Assembly: GCA_030633185.1 (NCBI GenBank)
Contig: DAOVTG010000091.1
Location: forward strand, 1 to 8,961
Source of the DNA: Deltaproteobacteria bacterium
Lineage (GTDB): Bacteria; Desulfobacterota; Anaeroferrophillalia; Anaeroferrophillales; Tharpellaceae
Reading direction: 5' to 3'
DNA: 8,961 nucleotides
The position numbers and the translations under genes were made by a program. Shown here piece after piece: positions 1-5,813 of the stretch; position 1 is the stretch's first letter, and each line of letters opens with the position of its first letter. The notes under the pieces are model-generated. The model had not been told where the DNA came from. It searched no databases and saw only the letters and a list, made by a program, of their open reading frames with translations.

Positions 1-534
1 AACCGTCAACAGCGCCGGCAAGCTGATTGCGAGCCGTTCGTGAAGATCGTCACTGCGCCGAGTCAAGATTATTTTGTTACCCTCAACTTTCTCAATATTA
101 TCGACATAACAGGCCTGCGGCAGATTAAGATATTCCGCAATCTGCGGGCCGGTCTGAGCCGTATCACCATCAATTGCCTGATAGCCGCATAAGACCAGAT
201 CAAAATCACCGACTTTTTCCAGCGCTTTTCCCAAGGTCGTTGAGGTGGCCCAGGTATCGGCCCCGGCAAAGGCTCGATCGGTCAACAAAACCGCCTCATC
301 ACACCCCATCCCCAAAGCCTCGGAGAGCACATCAACCGCCTGCGGCGGCCCCATGGAGATAACGGTTATCGTCGCCTGATAATCATCCTTAAGCTGTAAT
401 GCCAACTCCAGAGCCTGACGATCATCGGGATTAACAATACTCTCAACCCCTTCACGAATCAGGTTCCCGGTTTGGCGATCCAGTTTAACTTCAGTCGTAT
501 CCGGTACCTGTTTGATCAAAACAACTATTTTCAT
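1..534 (-). CDS. etfB: Electron transfer flavoprotein beta subunit (EtfB), 3' end outside the window
   Basis: EtfB pairs with EtfA to form the soluble flavoprotein that carries electrons between acyl-CoA or similar dehydrogenases and the membrane quinone pool. The 178 visible residues begin MKIVVLIKQVPDT, the hallmark EtfB N-terminus, followed by NPDDRQALELALQL (about residues 35-48) and the nucleotide-binding region GADTWATSTTLGKAL and CGYQAIDGDTAQTGPQIAEYL (about 90-135). A full EtfB is about 250-260 residues, so about a third is missing past the left edge, where etfA would normally follow. The ATG at 532-534 has an AGGA about 7 bases upstream. The palindromic repeat at 550-700 begins only 15 bp upstream of the start, so the native promoter or upstream partner gene has been displaced. 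Any transcript from beyond the repeat would carry it as a folded leader. The family is certain; bifurcating versus classical ETF cannot be told from this fragment. Confidence 0.95.
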   Translation of the reverse strand, partial: MKIVVLIKQVPDTTEVKLDRQTGNLIREGVESIVNPDDRQALELALQLKDDYQATITVISMGPPQAVDVLSEALGMGCDEAVLLTDRAFAGADTWATSTTLGKALEKVGDFDLVLCGYQAIDGDTAQTGPQIAEYLNLPQACYVDNIEKVEGNKIILTRRSDDLHERLAISLPALLTV

Positions 535-549
535 ATTATTCCTAAATCT

Positions 550-700
550 GATGGCGTCGTAAAAAGTTCCGATATCCTGCGTTGTTGTAGTTCTCCAGAC
601 ACTCGACATACTACATGTATGGTCTCGCGCCTGGAGAACCACAACATCTTGTCTATCGAAATTTTTACTTAGCCATCCCGTGACTTTTTACGAGTCCATC
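550..700. repeat. Palindromic MITE-like repeat, copy 1
   Basis: A 151-bp element with terminal inverted repeats: GATGGCGTCGTAAAAAGT on the left, ACTTTTTACGAGTCCATC on the right. The central stem pairs 584-600 with 629-645, around a loop that holds a smaller CATAC/GTATG hairpin. It is about 91% identical to copy 2 at 2049-2198 (12 substitutions and one indel by hand alignment), in the same orientation. The hexamer AAATCT occurs directly outside both ends (544-549 and 701-706), which may be a target duplication. It has no coding capacity, so it resembles a non-autonomous element mobilised in trans. It lies 15 bp upstream of etfB and would form a large hairpin in its leader. Confidence 0.88.
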
Positions 701-759
701 AAATCTGGCCACCGAACGTCGCAAATTAGCCGCCGTTAAACGCGGCCACTAAAACCCAA

Positions 760-789
760 ATTTTATCACTAAATTTCGCCCGCGATTAA
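760..789 (-). promoter_or_regulatory. Weak candidate promoter reading toward etfB
   Basis: On the minus strand, TTAATC (784-789) and TAAAAT (760-765) are 18 bp apart. The -10 matches five of six consensus bases but the -35 is poor. It is the only candidate I found between the toxin-antitoxin promoter and repeat copy 1. A transcript from it would run through the whole repeat before reaching etfB. The surrounding 701-803 has no other clear signal. Confidence 0.22.
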
Positions 790-803
790 GGGTCGGTCTG
801 AAT

Positions 804-832
804 TTGCATCGTTAGGGCGTATATGTTATGAT
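804..832 (+). promoter_or_regulatory. Promoter of the yefM-yoeB operon
   Basis: TTGCAT (804-809) and TATGAT (827-832) are separated by exactly 17 bp and match the sigma-70 consensus well. Transcription would start near 839, giving a leader of about 28 bases before the yefM ATG at 867. The Shine-Dalgarno GGAGG is at 856-860. The promoter overlaps the inverted repeat at 831-851, as expected for an autorepressed toxin-antitoxin operon. Confidence 0.7.
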
Positions 833-851
833 GTACCGAAAGTAAGTACAT
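831..851. promoter_or_regulatory. Probable YefM-YoeB operator (inverted repeat)
   Basis: The arms ATGTAC (831-836) and GTACAT (846-851) are a perfect 6-bp inverted repeat with a 9-bp spacer, overlapping the -10 box and the expected start of transcription. In the E. coli yefM-yoeB operon the antitoxin and the complex bind palindromes with a TGTACA core at the promoter. The similar TGTAC core here supports the same role. Binding is inferred. Confidence 0.6.
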
Positions 852-866
852 AATTGGAGGTGCTCT

Positions 867-1139
867 ATGGAAACAATCAGCGTCAATCAGTTCCGATCAA
901 ATATTAAAAACCTTGTCGAGCAAGCAACAGATCACCACACCCCGTTAAAGGTGACACGGCGTAACGGTAAAGATTTTGTTGTAATCAGCGCAGAAGACTG
1001 GGAACGTGATCAAGAAACCCTTCACGTTTTACAAAATTCCAGACTTATGAAGCAAATTGCCGAATCAGCTCTTACCCATACGAAACGTTCTGGCTACACA
1101 CCAACTGATGGAGAAATAAATGAGATCCTTGGTGTTTGA
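867..1139 (+). CDS. yefM: YefM/Phd-family antitoxin
   Basis: A 90-residue antitoxin that should neutralise the YoeB-type toxin encoded just downstream and repress the shared promoter. The N-terminal half is the Phd/YefM DNA-binding fold: METISVNQFRSNIKNLVEQA, then PLKVTRRNGKDFVVISAEDWE (about 26-46), which matches the E. coli YefM stretch ILITRQNGEAAVLMSLEEY in order and spacing. The C-terminal part, from about residue 50, should be the flexible segment that wraps and blocks the toxin. GGAGG lies six bases before the ATG. The last 20 bases overlap the toxin start, the usual arrangement for translational coupling. Family assignment is firm. Whether this pair is active and cognate is inferred from adjacency, overlap and the operator. 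Confidence 0.92.
   Translation: METISVNQFRSNIKNLVEQATDHHTPLKVTRRNGKDFVVISAEDWERDQETLHVLQNSRLMKQIAESALTHTKRSGYTPTDGEINEILGV
1109..1114 (+). promoter_or_regulatory. Ribosome binding site of the toxin, inside the antitoxin gene
   Basis: TGGAGA lies five bases upstream of the toxin ATG at 1120, within the last codons of the antitoxin. It supports 1120 as the toxin start and re-initiation coupled to antitoxin translation. Confidence 0.55.
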
Positions 1140-1389
1140 AGGCAGCACATGGTCAACTTATGAAGAGCTGAGAACAAAAGACAAGCGATTACATAAAACT
1201 CTTCGTTCTATTTCGAAAGAAATGCTTCGGGGTGACCCAGCTATCGGCACGGGAAAGCCAGAAGCTCTTCGTCACGATCTTTCCGGTTTTTGGTCCCGCA
1301 GATTAAGTCAAAAAGACCGTGTGATTTACAAGTATGACGAAAACTACATTTACATTTTCGCAATTGGTGGACATTACGATCAATTTTGA
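1120..1389 (+). CDS. yoeB: YoeB/Txe-family mRNA interferase toxin
   Basis: An 89-residue ribosome-dependent endoribonuclease of the RelE superfamily; in the family it cleaves mRNA in the ribosomal A site. The core GKPEALRHDLSGFWSRRL (45-62) matches E. coli YoeB GKPEPLKHNLSGFWSRRI almost residue for residue. The catalytic E46, R65, H83 and Y84 of E. coli correspond to E48, R67, H85 and Y86 here, so the toxin looks intact. E. coli YoeB stops right after the HY pair, whereas this one ends HYDQF. Those last codons overlap, in another frame, the start of a GNAT acetyltransferase remnant, and the stop lies in TTTTGA (1384-1389). It overlaps yefM by 20 bp and shares its promoter. Confidence in family and intactness is high. 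Confidence 0.93.
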   Translation: MRSLVFEGSTWSTYEELRTKDKRLHKTLRSISKEMLRGDPAIGTGKPEALRHDLSGFWSRRLSQKDRVIYKYDENYIYIFAIGGHYDQF

Positions 1390-1696
1390 TGCCTTGCCAA
1401 TAAAATTGAGGAAAAAACATCATAATGTCAGCACTGGTGGATTAATTGCCAGGTTAGCGGTTGATAAACGCTATAAAAAACAAGGTTATGGTGAATGGTT
1501 ATTGATCGATGCTTTAAGAAAACTTTTATTTGCTAGTGAGACAGTTGCATTTCCATTAGTTATTGCTGATGCTAAAAGAGGCTCGGTTGAATTCTATGAA
1601 AAGTTTGGTTTCACTCCTTTTCAAGATATCCCCAATAAACTATTCATCACAATGGCAGATATTCGAATGAGTTTAAGTGATCACCTCGCAATATAA
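1370..1696 (+). pseudogene. C-terminal remnant of a TacT-like GNAT acetyltransferase toxin
   Basis: Reading in the +1 frame relative to yoeB, about 108 residues match the last two thirds of GNAT toxins of the TacT/AtaT group, which acetylate aminoacyl-tRNA. Visible pieces are FDALPIKLRKKH, LIARLAVDKRYKKQGYGEWLL with the acetyl-CoA loop Q-G-Y-G, ALRKLLFASETVAFPLVIADA, and FYEKFGFTPF with the C-terminal tyrosine. The N-terminal 50-60 residues are missing, and no DUF1778-type antitoxin gene is upstream. An ATG at 1334 opens the frame, but it lies inside yoeB, has no Shine-Dalgarno, and its first dozen codons are simply yoeB out of frame. The sequence is more A+T-rich than its neighbours. The gene is probably dead. 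The alternative is expression as a YoeB-GNAT frameshift fusion, through the slippery TTTTGA at the yoeB stop. Confidence 0.8.
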
Positions 1697-1797
1697 ATAG
1701 ACATTTATCGCTTTATCTTTAAAAGCCGTTTTTTGAGCGGACTGGAACTCCGTTGCCAAAATTTACCGACCAACCACAAAAGCCCGAAAAAGCACTG

Positions 1798-2016
1798 TTA
1801 AAATGGAATTGGTTCATCATCATGATGATCATGATCATCGTCGTCATATAGATCCATGTCACTCATTAAGTTAAGAAATACTCCAAGTGATTCGCATAGG
1901 TTTTTTATAGTTTTACTATGCGTGAGCTTTTCTTCAGGTGTTTTTGCTTTCCCCATGTTTTTCAATAAGGTCAACACCTCGTTTGAAATACCAGTCATCA
2001 TTTTTTCAGGATCCAT
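1798..2016 (-). CDS. Small hypothetical protein with Asp/His-rich tail
   Basis: A 72-residue protein I cannot assign to a family. Residues 1-50 look helical and amphipathic, with repeated hydrophobic heptad spacing: EVLTLLKNMG, then a charged linker KAKTPEEK, then TIKNLCESLGVFLNLMSDMD. The tail from about residue 56 is strongly acidic with three histidines (YDDDDHDHHDDEPIPF), a composition that could bind divalent metal ions. No signal peptide or membrane segment is visible. The ATG at 2014-2016 is chosen because GGAG (2022-2025) lies five bases upstream. The frame stays open to an ATG at 2145, but that extension is only translated repeat sequence. It converges with the GNAT remnant, and its promoter region is occupied by repeat copy 2. 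Real gene status is likely because of the good ribosome binding site and ordered composition; function is unknown. Confidence 0.6.
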   Translation of the reverse strand: MDPEKMMTGISNEVLTLLKNMGKAKTPEEKLTHSKTIKNLCESLGVFLNLMSDMDLYDDDDHDHHDDEPIPF

Positions 2017-2048
2017 AATTTCTCCGTCTTTATTTGGTTTTAAAAGTT

Positions 2049-2198
2049 GATGGCGTCGTAAAAAGTCCGATCTACTGCGATGTTGTGGTTTTTCAGGCAC
2101 TCGACATACTACATGTATGGTCTCGCGCCTGAAAAACCACAACATCTTGTATATCGAAATTTTTACTTAGCCATCCCGTGACTTTTTACGAGGGCATC
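2049..2198. repeat. Palindromic MITE-like repeat, copy 2
   Basis: A 150-bp element in the same orientation as copy 1 (550-700). The main stem pairs 2082-2098 with 2127-2143, a perfect 17-bp inverted repeat (GTTGTGGTTTTTCAGGC). The ends are GATGGCGTCGTAAAAAGT and ACTTTTTACGAGGGCATC. On the right side an inner motif (2157-2175; GATGGCTAAGTAAAAATTT on the minus strand) repeats the outer end motif in degenerate form, so the right end is doubled. No target duplication is visible here. It lies 32 bp upstream of the 72-residue gene. Confidence 0.88.
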
Positions 2199-2226
2199 AC
2201 AAATTACCTGTTTGTTATTTTGCTTC

Positions 2227-2465
2227 GCCCACTTCGATGGGGTCAAATCTTGACAGATGGCGGGTTGGATATCTCGGTTTTACGCAATCATCGCGGCCGC
2301 CAAGTGTCAAGAAATGACCCCAACCGAGACAGAGCGGGCATAGGTCTTGACCTTTTCCAACTTCCGAAGGCGGGGTCATTTCTTGACTGTGGCGTATCGA
2401 TATAATTGAACAAGACGAAAAGTTACCAACAGCCATTGTCAAGATTTGACCCCATTCAAGTGGGC
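2227..2465. repeat. Nested inverted-repeat element with four alternating 17-bp motifs
   Basis: Four copies of a motif alternate in orientation: GGGGTCAAATCTTGACA (2239-2255, +), TGTCAAGAAATGACCCC (2305-2321, minus), GGGGTCATTTCTTGAC (2372-2387, +), TGTCAAGATTTGACCCC (2437-2453, minus). The outer pair carry AAAT in the centre and the inner pair ATTT, so outer pairs with outer and inner with inner. The outer arms extend to 29 bp (2227-2255 with 2437-2465) with two mismatches. A partial related palindrome, GGTCTTGACC, sits at 2343-2352. The short open frames across it show no recognisable protein. It begins 29 bp after repeat copy 2 and ends 17 bp past the ilvN stop, so it may end ilvBN transcription. 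It accounts for most of the gene-free stretch 2199-2482. Confidence 0.82.
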
Positions 2466-2482
2466 AATAGCGAAGTTCGACG

Positions 2483-2962
2483 CTACCCGCTTTTACTTAA
2501 AGCAACCATGCCGGTACGCGACATCTCTTTAATCCCGAAAGGCCCTAGGACCGCCAAGGCGGCCTCTACTTTGGCTCGTTCACCGGTCAGTTCAACAATC
2601 AGGGAACGAAGCCCCAACTCCAGAACCCGGCCCTGATAGACCTCGACCAGACGCAACAGTTCAAGACGCTTGGCACCACTGTTTACGGCAAATTTCAAGA
2701 GCACCATCTCGCGGGCCACCTGTACCGATTCGGTTAGTTCAATCACCTTAATCACATTAATTAACTTATTGAGCTGTTTGGTAATCTGCTCGATGATATT
2801 ATTATCACCCTGGGTGACAATCGTCATACTCGAAACACTTGAATCCGCGGTCTCCGCCACGGTCAGGCTTTCAATATTAAAACCGCGTCCGCTGAAAAGA
2901 GAAGCGATGCGGGAAAGAACCCCAAATTCATTCTCAACCAGAACACTAATAATATGTTTCAT
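2483..2962 (-). CDS. ilvN: Acetolactate synthase small (regulatory) subunit
   Basis: The 159-residue regulatory subunit of acetohydroxyacid synthase, which activates the IlvB catalytic subunit and confers feedback inhibition by valine or other branched-chain amino acids. The N-terminal ACT domain (about 3-75) begins MKHIISVLVENEFGVLSRIASLFSGRGFNIESL in order, with the conserved N11, G14 and the G-x-N-I-E-S segment that form the effector site. The C-terminal domain (about 80-155) includes ELVEVYQGRV-like and GPFGIKEMSRTGMVAL segments typical of the IlvH/IlvN family. The length is normal for the family. The ATG at 2962 is preceded by a strong GGAGGGGAG that overlaps the end of ilvB; only 9 bp separate the genes, so co-translation is likely. 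The repeat element at 2227-2465 begins just after its stop codon. Confidence 0.96.
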   Translation of the reverse strand: MKHIISVLVENEFGVLSRIASLFSGRGFNIESLTVAETADSSVSSMTIVTQGDNNIIEQITKQLNKLINVIKVIELTESVQVAREMVLLKFAVNSGAKRLELLRLVEVYQGRVLELGLRSLIVELTGERAKVEAALAVLGPFGIKEMSRTGMVALSKSG

Positions 2963-2971
2963 CTCCCCTCC

Positions 2972-4669
2972 TTAGACCAACAACATATTGGAGATCGCCT
3001 CACCGGCGGGCACCATGGGATAGACATTTTCTTCAGCCGCGACCACAATATCAACGACCACTGGCCCCGGATGGGAGAAAGCCTGTTTTAAAATCGGCTC
3101 AACCTCTTCCGGCGTCCGAGCCCGCAAACCGAGGGCACCGTAAGCTTCTGCGAGTTTGACAAAATCAGGCGTGTGATTCATTCTGGTTGACGCATAGTGT
3201 TTATCAAAAAAAAGCTCCTGCCACTGTCTCACCATACCCAGGTAGCCGTTGTTTAGGATAACCACCTTGACCGGTAGATTATACTGAACCACGGTGGCAA
3301 GTTCCTGGCTGTTCATCTGGATACTGCCGTCTCCGGCGATATCAATGACCAAACGATCAGGAAAGGCAACTTGCGCCCCCATCGCCGCCGGCAGACCGTA
3401 ACCCATAGTTCCAAGCCCGCCTGAAGTCAGCCAGCTACGGGGTTTGGTAAAGGTAAAAAACTGGGCTGCCCACATCTGGTTCTGACCAACCTCGGTACTG
3501 ATAATCGGATCATAACCTTGTGCCAGTTCACTGATTTTCTCAACCACAAATTGGGGTTTAATAATATCGTCCTGCTTGTAAGAGAGCTTATGCAAGTCCC
3601 GCCAGCGGGCGATCTGAGACAACCATAAATCGTGTCCGCTGGCACAAAGTTCAGCTCTCTCTTTAGATGATTTAACTACTTCAAGCATCTTCTGCAAGAC
3701 ATCCGAGAGATCACCAACAATCGGGATATCGACATCAACATTTTTACTGATCGAAGTGGGATCGATGTCGACATGAATAATTGTGGCATCGGGAGCAAAC
3801 TTGTCGATACGCCCGGTAACCCGATCGTCAAAACGGGCGCCGAAGGCGACCAGCACATCACTTTCGGTAACCGCCATATTGGCCCGATAGGTACCATGCA
3901 TCCCGAGCATCCCCAAAGAGAGATAGTCATCTTCAGGAAAAGCACCAAGCCCCATCAAGGTTGTGGTCACCGGTATATTCAGCCAGCAGGCAAGCTCTGT
4001 TAACACAGTCGCGGCATTGGCCAGCACAACCCCGCCGCCGACATAAAAAAGCGGCCGCCGGGCCTTGAAAAGCTTCTGCATAGCCCGCTGAATCTGACCG
4101 GGATGACCAGTATAATTTGGGCTATAGCCTTTTAACGAAGGTTTTACAGCCTCTTTTTTAATCCCTTTACCAGCAATAATATCTTTGGGCAGATCGACTA
4201 AAACCGGCCCCGGTCGGCCAGTTCCGGCAATATGAAAAGCTTCATTAACAATCCGCTCCAGATCTTCAACCCTTTTGACCAGAAAATTATGTTTGGTACA
4301 GGGTCTGGTAATACCGACGATATCAGCTTCCTGAAAAGCGTCATTACCAATCAACGGAGTCGGCACCTGACCCGTAAAAACAACTATTGGAATTGAATCC
4401 ATATAGGCGGTTGCCAAACCGGTTACCGTATTGGTTGCCCCCGGCCCGGAAGTCACCAGGGCTACCCCGACCTTACCGGTCGCCCGGGCATAACCATCTG
4501 CGGCATGAACCGCCGCCTGTTCATGCCGAACCAAAAAATGACGACAAGAATATTCCGGCATATGGTCATAAAGGTTGATCACGGCTCCGCCGGGATAACC
4601 AAAAATCACCTCAACCCCTTGCTCCTGTAAAACCTCAAGAAGTATCTGGGCTCCATTTATCTTTTTCAT
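2972..4669 (-). CDS. ilvB: Acetolactate synthase large (catalytic) subunit
   Basis: The thiamine-diphosphate enzyme that condenses two pyruvates to 2-acetolactate, or pyruvate with 2-oxobutyrate to 2-aceto-2-hydroxybutyrate, the first common step of valine, leucine and isoleucine synthesis. The three domains are visible. The N-terminal pyrimidine-binding domain contains YPGG and the catalytic glutamate in RHEQAAVHAADGYARATG (E50). The central FAD/DHS-like domain (about 190-330) contains GARFDDRVTG. The C-terminal diphosphate-binding domain has the GDGSIQMN...ILNN motif (446-474). At 565 residues it is the usual length. An ATG two codons upstream (4675) directly abuts AGGAG, while the ATG at 4667-4669 lies six bases from it, so I prefer the latter. 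It follows argC by 42 bp and precedes ilvN by 9 bp. No leader peptide or attenuator fits upstream. Confidence 0.97.
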   Translation of the reverse strand: MKKINGAQILLEVLQEQGVEVIFGYPGGAVINLYDHMPEYSCRHFLVRHEQAAVHAADGYARATGKVGVALVTSGPGATNTVTGLATAYMDSIPIVVFTGQVPTPLIGNDAFQEADIVGITRPCTKHNFLVKRVEDLERIVNEAFHIAGTGRPGPVLVDLPKDIIAGKGIKKEAVKPSLKGYSPNYTGHPGQIQRAMQKLFKARRPLFYVGGGVVLANAATVLTELACWLNIPVTTTLMGLGAFPEDDYLSLGMLGMHGTYRANMAVTESDVLVAFGARFDDRVTGRIDKFAPDATIIHVDIDPTSISKNVDVDIPIVGDLSDVLQKMLEVVKSSKERAELCASGHDLWLSQIARWRDLHKLSYKQDDIIKPQFVVEKISELAQGYDPIISTEVGQNQMWAAQFFTFTKPRSWLTSGGLGTMGYGLPAAMGAQVAFPDRLVIDIAGDGSIQMNSQELATVVQYNLPVKVVILNNGYLGMVRQWQELFFDKHYASTRMNHTPDFVKLAEAYGALGLRARTPEEVEPILKQAFSHPGPVVVDIVVAAEENVYPMVPAGEAISNMLLV

Positions 4670-4675
4670 CTGCAT

Positions 4676-4680
4676 CTCCT
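4676..4680 (-). promoter_or_regulatory. Ribosome binding site that decides the ilvB start
   Basis: AGGAG on the minus strand touches the ATG at 4673-4675 but is six bases from the ATG at 4667-4669. The spacing favours the second ATG and a 565-residue protein. Confidence 0.6.
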
Positions 4681-4711
4681 TTCCTCACAATACCGGCTCA
4701 GGTTCAGGGTA

Positions 4712-5758
4712 TTAAGGCACCAAAGCAACCGTCAACAACCCCATCTCTTCCGGCAATCCGAGCATCAAATTCATATTCTGAACCGCCTGGCCAGCGGCTC
4801 CCTTAACCAGATTATCGATGGCCGAAAAGAGCATCAGGCAATTTTGGTCGGGAGCCAGAACATAACCTATATCACAATAATTACTGCCCCGCACGGCGTT
4901 AAGAGTCGGCAGGCTGCCGGCTGGCAGAAGCCGGACAAAAGTCTCGTGTCCATAAGCTCCAACAAGAGCCCCCTCAATCTCCGACGCTGTAACCTCACGC
5001 GACAAGGGTAGATAAATTGAAGAGAGAATACCCCGATTAACCGGTAGCAGATGAGGCACAAAGAGCAGTTGCGAAGTCACTCCTGAAGCTCGTTTTAATT
5101 GTTCCACCATCTCCGGCTGGTGACGATGGTTAGCGACCTTATAGGGCTTAAAATTCTCGTTCACCTCACAATAGAGAGAACCAAGATTAAGACTGCGACC
5201 GGCCCCGCTGGCCCCCGATTTGGCGTCGATAACAATCGTCGCCCGGGGCTCAATCAGACCCAAAGACAGAATTGGAGCAAGCGGCAAAATCACACTGGTG
5301 GGATAGCAACCGGGATTGCCAATCACCCGGGCCGAGGGAATCTCGGCCCTGAAAAGCTCCGGCAAACCGTAAACTGCCTCAGCCAGCAATTGGGGTGCGG
5401 TATGGGGCTGGTACCAACTCTCATAAAGTTTGCGGTCACTGAAACGGTAGTCGGCACTCAAATCAACAACTCTCTTCCCCGCCCCATGCAGTTCGGCGAC
5501 CACCTCAATGGCGGCCTTATGCGGCAGAGCCGTAAAAACCAGATCGGCCAGACCGGCGATTTCCGCCACCCGGTTATCCATAAATGAAAGCCCGACAATA
5601 TCACGCAAAGAGGGAAAAAGCTCGGCTACCGGCTCACCGACATGCTGACGCGAAGTCACCGCCGTCAATTCAACCTCTGGATGACCGGCCAGAATCCGCA
5701 TAAGCTCAACTCCAGTATAACCACTGGCCCCGATAATCGCTATTTTTGTTTTCGTCAT
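4712..5758 (-). CDS. argC: N-acetyl-gamma-glutamyl-phosphate reductase
   Basis: ArgC reduces N-acetylglutamyl phosphate to N-acetylglutamate semialdehyde with NADPH, the third step of arginine synthesis. The N-terminal Rossmann motif is IAIIGASGYTGVELMRIL (6-23). The active-site cysteine is C151 in VIGNPGCYPTS. Further family motifs are VVDLSADYRF (97-106), KSGASGAGR and HRHQPEM in the C-terminal substrate domain. The 348 residues equal the normal long (type 1) form. Two AGGAG-like sites lie upstream of the ATG at 5758. The gene follows rpsI by 87 bp, and a terminator-like hairpin (5783-5813) stands between them, leaving no room for a recognisable promoter. Expression therefore probably depends on partial read-through from the ribosomal protein operon. 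ilvB and ilvN continue downstream. Confidence 0.97.
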   Translation of the reverse strand: MTKTKIAIIGASGYTGVELMRILAGHPEVELTAVTSRQHVGEPVAELFPSLRDIVGLSFMDNRVAEIAGLADLVFTALPHKAAIEVVAELHGAGKRVVDLSADYRFSDRKLYESWYQPHTAPQLLAEAVYGLPELFRAEIPSARVIGNPGCYPTSVILPLAPILSLGLIEPRATIVIDAKSGASGAGRSLNLGSLYCEVNENFKPYKVANHRHQPEMVEQLKRASGVTSQLLFVPHLLPVNRGILSSIYLPLSREVTASEIEGALVGAYGHETFVRLLPAGSLPTLNAVRGSNYCDIGYVLAPDQNCLMLFSAIDNLVKGAAGQAVQNMNLMLGLPEEMGLLTVALVP

Positions 5759-5782
5759 GCCTTTTTCTCCTCTCCTAAAACG

Positions 5783-5813
5783 AAAAAAAGGGAGACCGTT
5801 TTCGCGGCCTCCC
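5783..5813 (-). terminator. Rho-independent terminator between rpsI and argC
   Basis: On the minus strand, GGGAGGCCG and CGGTCTCCC form a nine-pair stem with one mismatch and a six-base loop, followed directly by TTTTTTT. It lies 32 bp after the rpsI stop and 24 bp before the argC start. It should end the rplM-rpsI transcript, with leak-through feeding argC-ilvB-ilvN. Confidence 0.82.

Noticed and set aside
811..817. GTTAGGG as an integron attC end beside a toxin-antitoxin cassette
   Set aside because: The seventh base does not fit GTTRRRY, and no RYYYAAC partner or folded attC was found upstream.
1334..1369. ATG at 1334 as the true start of a 120-residue acetyltransferase
   Set aside because: It is inside yoeB with no Shine-Dalgarno, and the first codons show no GNAT likeness; they are yoeB read out of frame.
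1697..1797. Bidirectional terminator between the convergent GNAT remnant and the 72-residue gene
   Set aside because: Only very short stems such as CCG/CGG were found, with no good T tract after them.
2017..2145. N-terminal extension of the 72-residue gene to an ATG at 2145
   Set aside because: The extra 43 codons translate the intergenic gap and repeat copy 2, have no ribosome binding site, and the ATG at 2016 has GGAG at ideal spacing.
2239..2453. The four 17-bp motifs as a CRISPR array
   Set aside because: They alternate in orientation, with unequal spacing, and are shorter than CRISPR repeats.
2178..2636. Two plus-strand open frames of 75-76 codons
   Set aside because: They translate repeat sequence or the antisense of ilvN and resemble no known protein.
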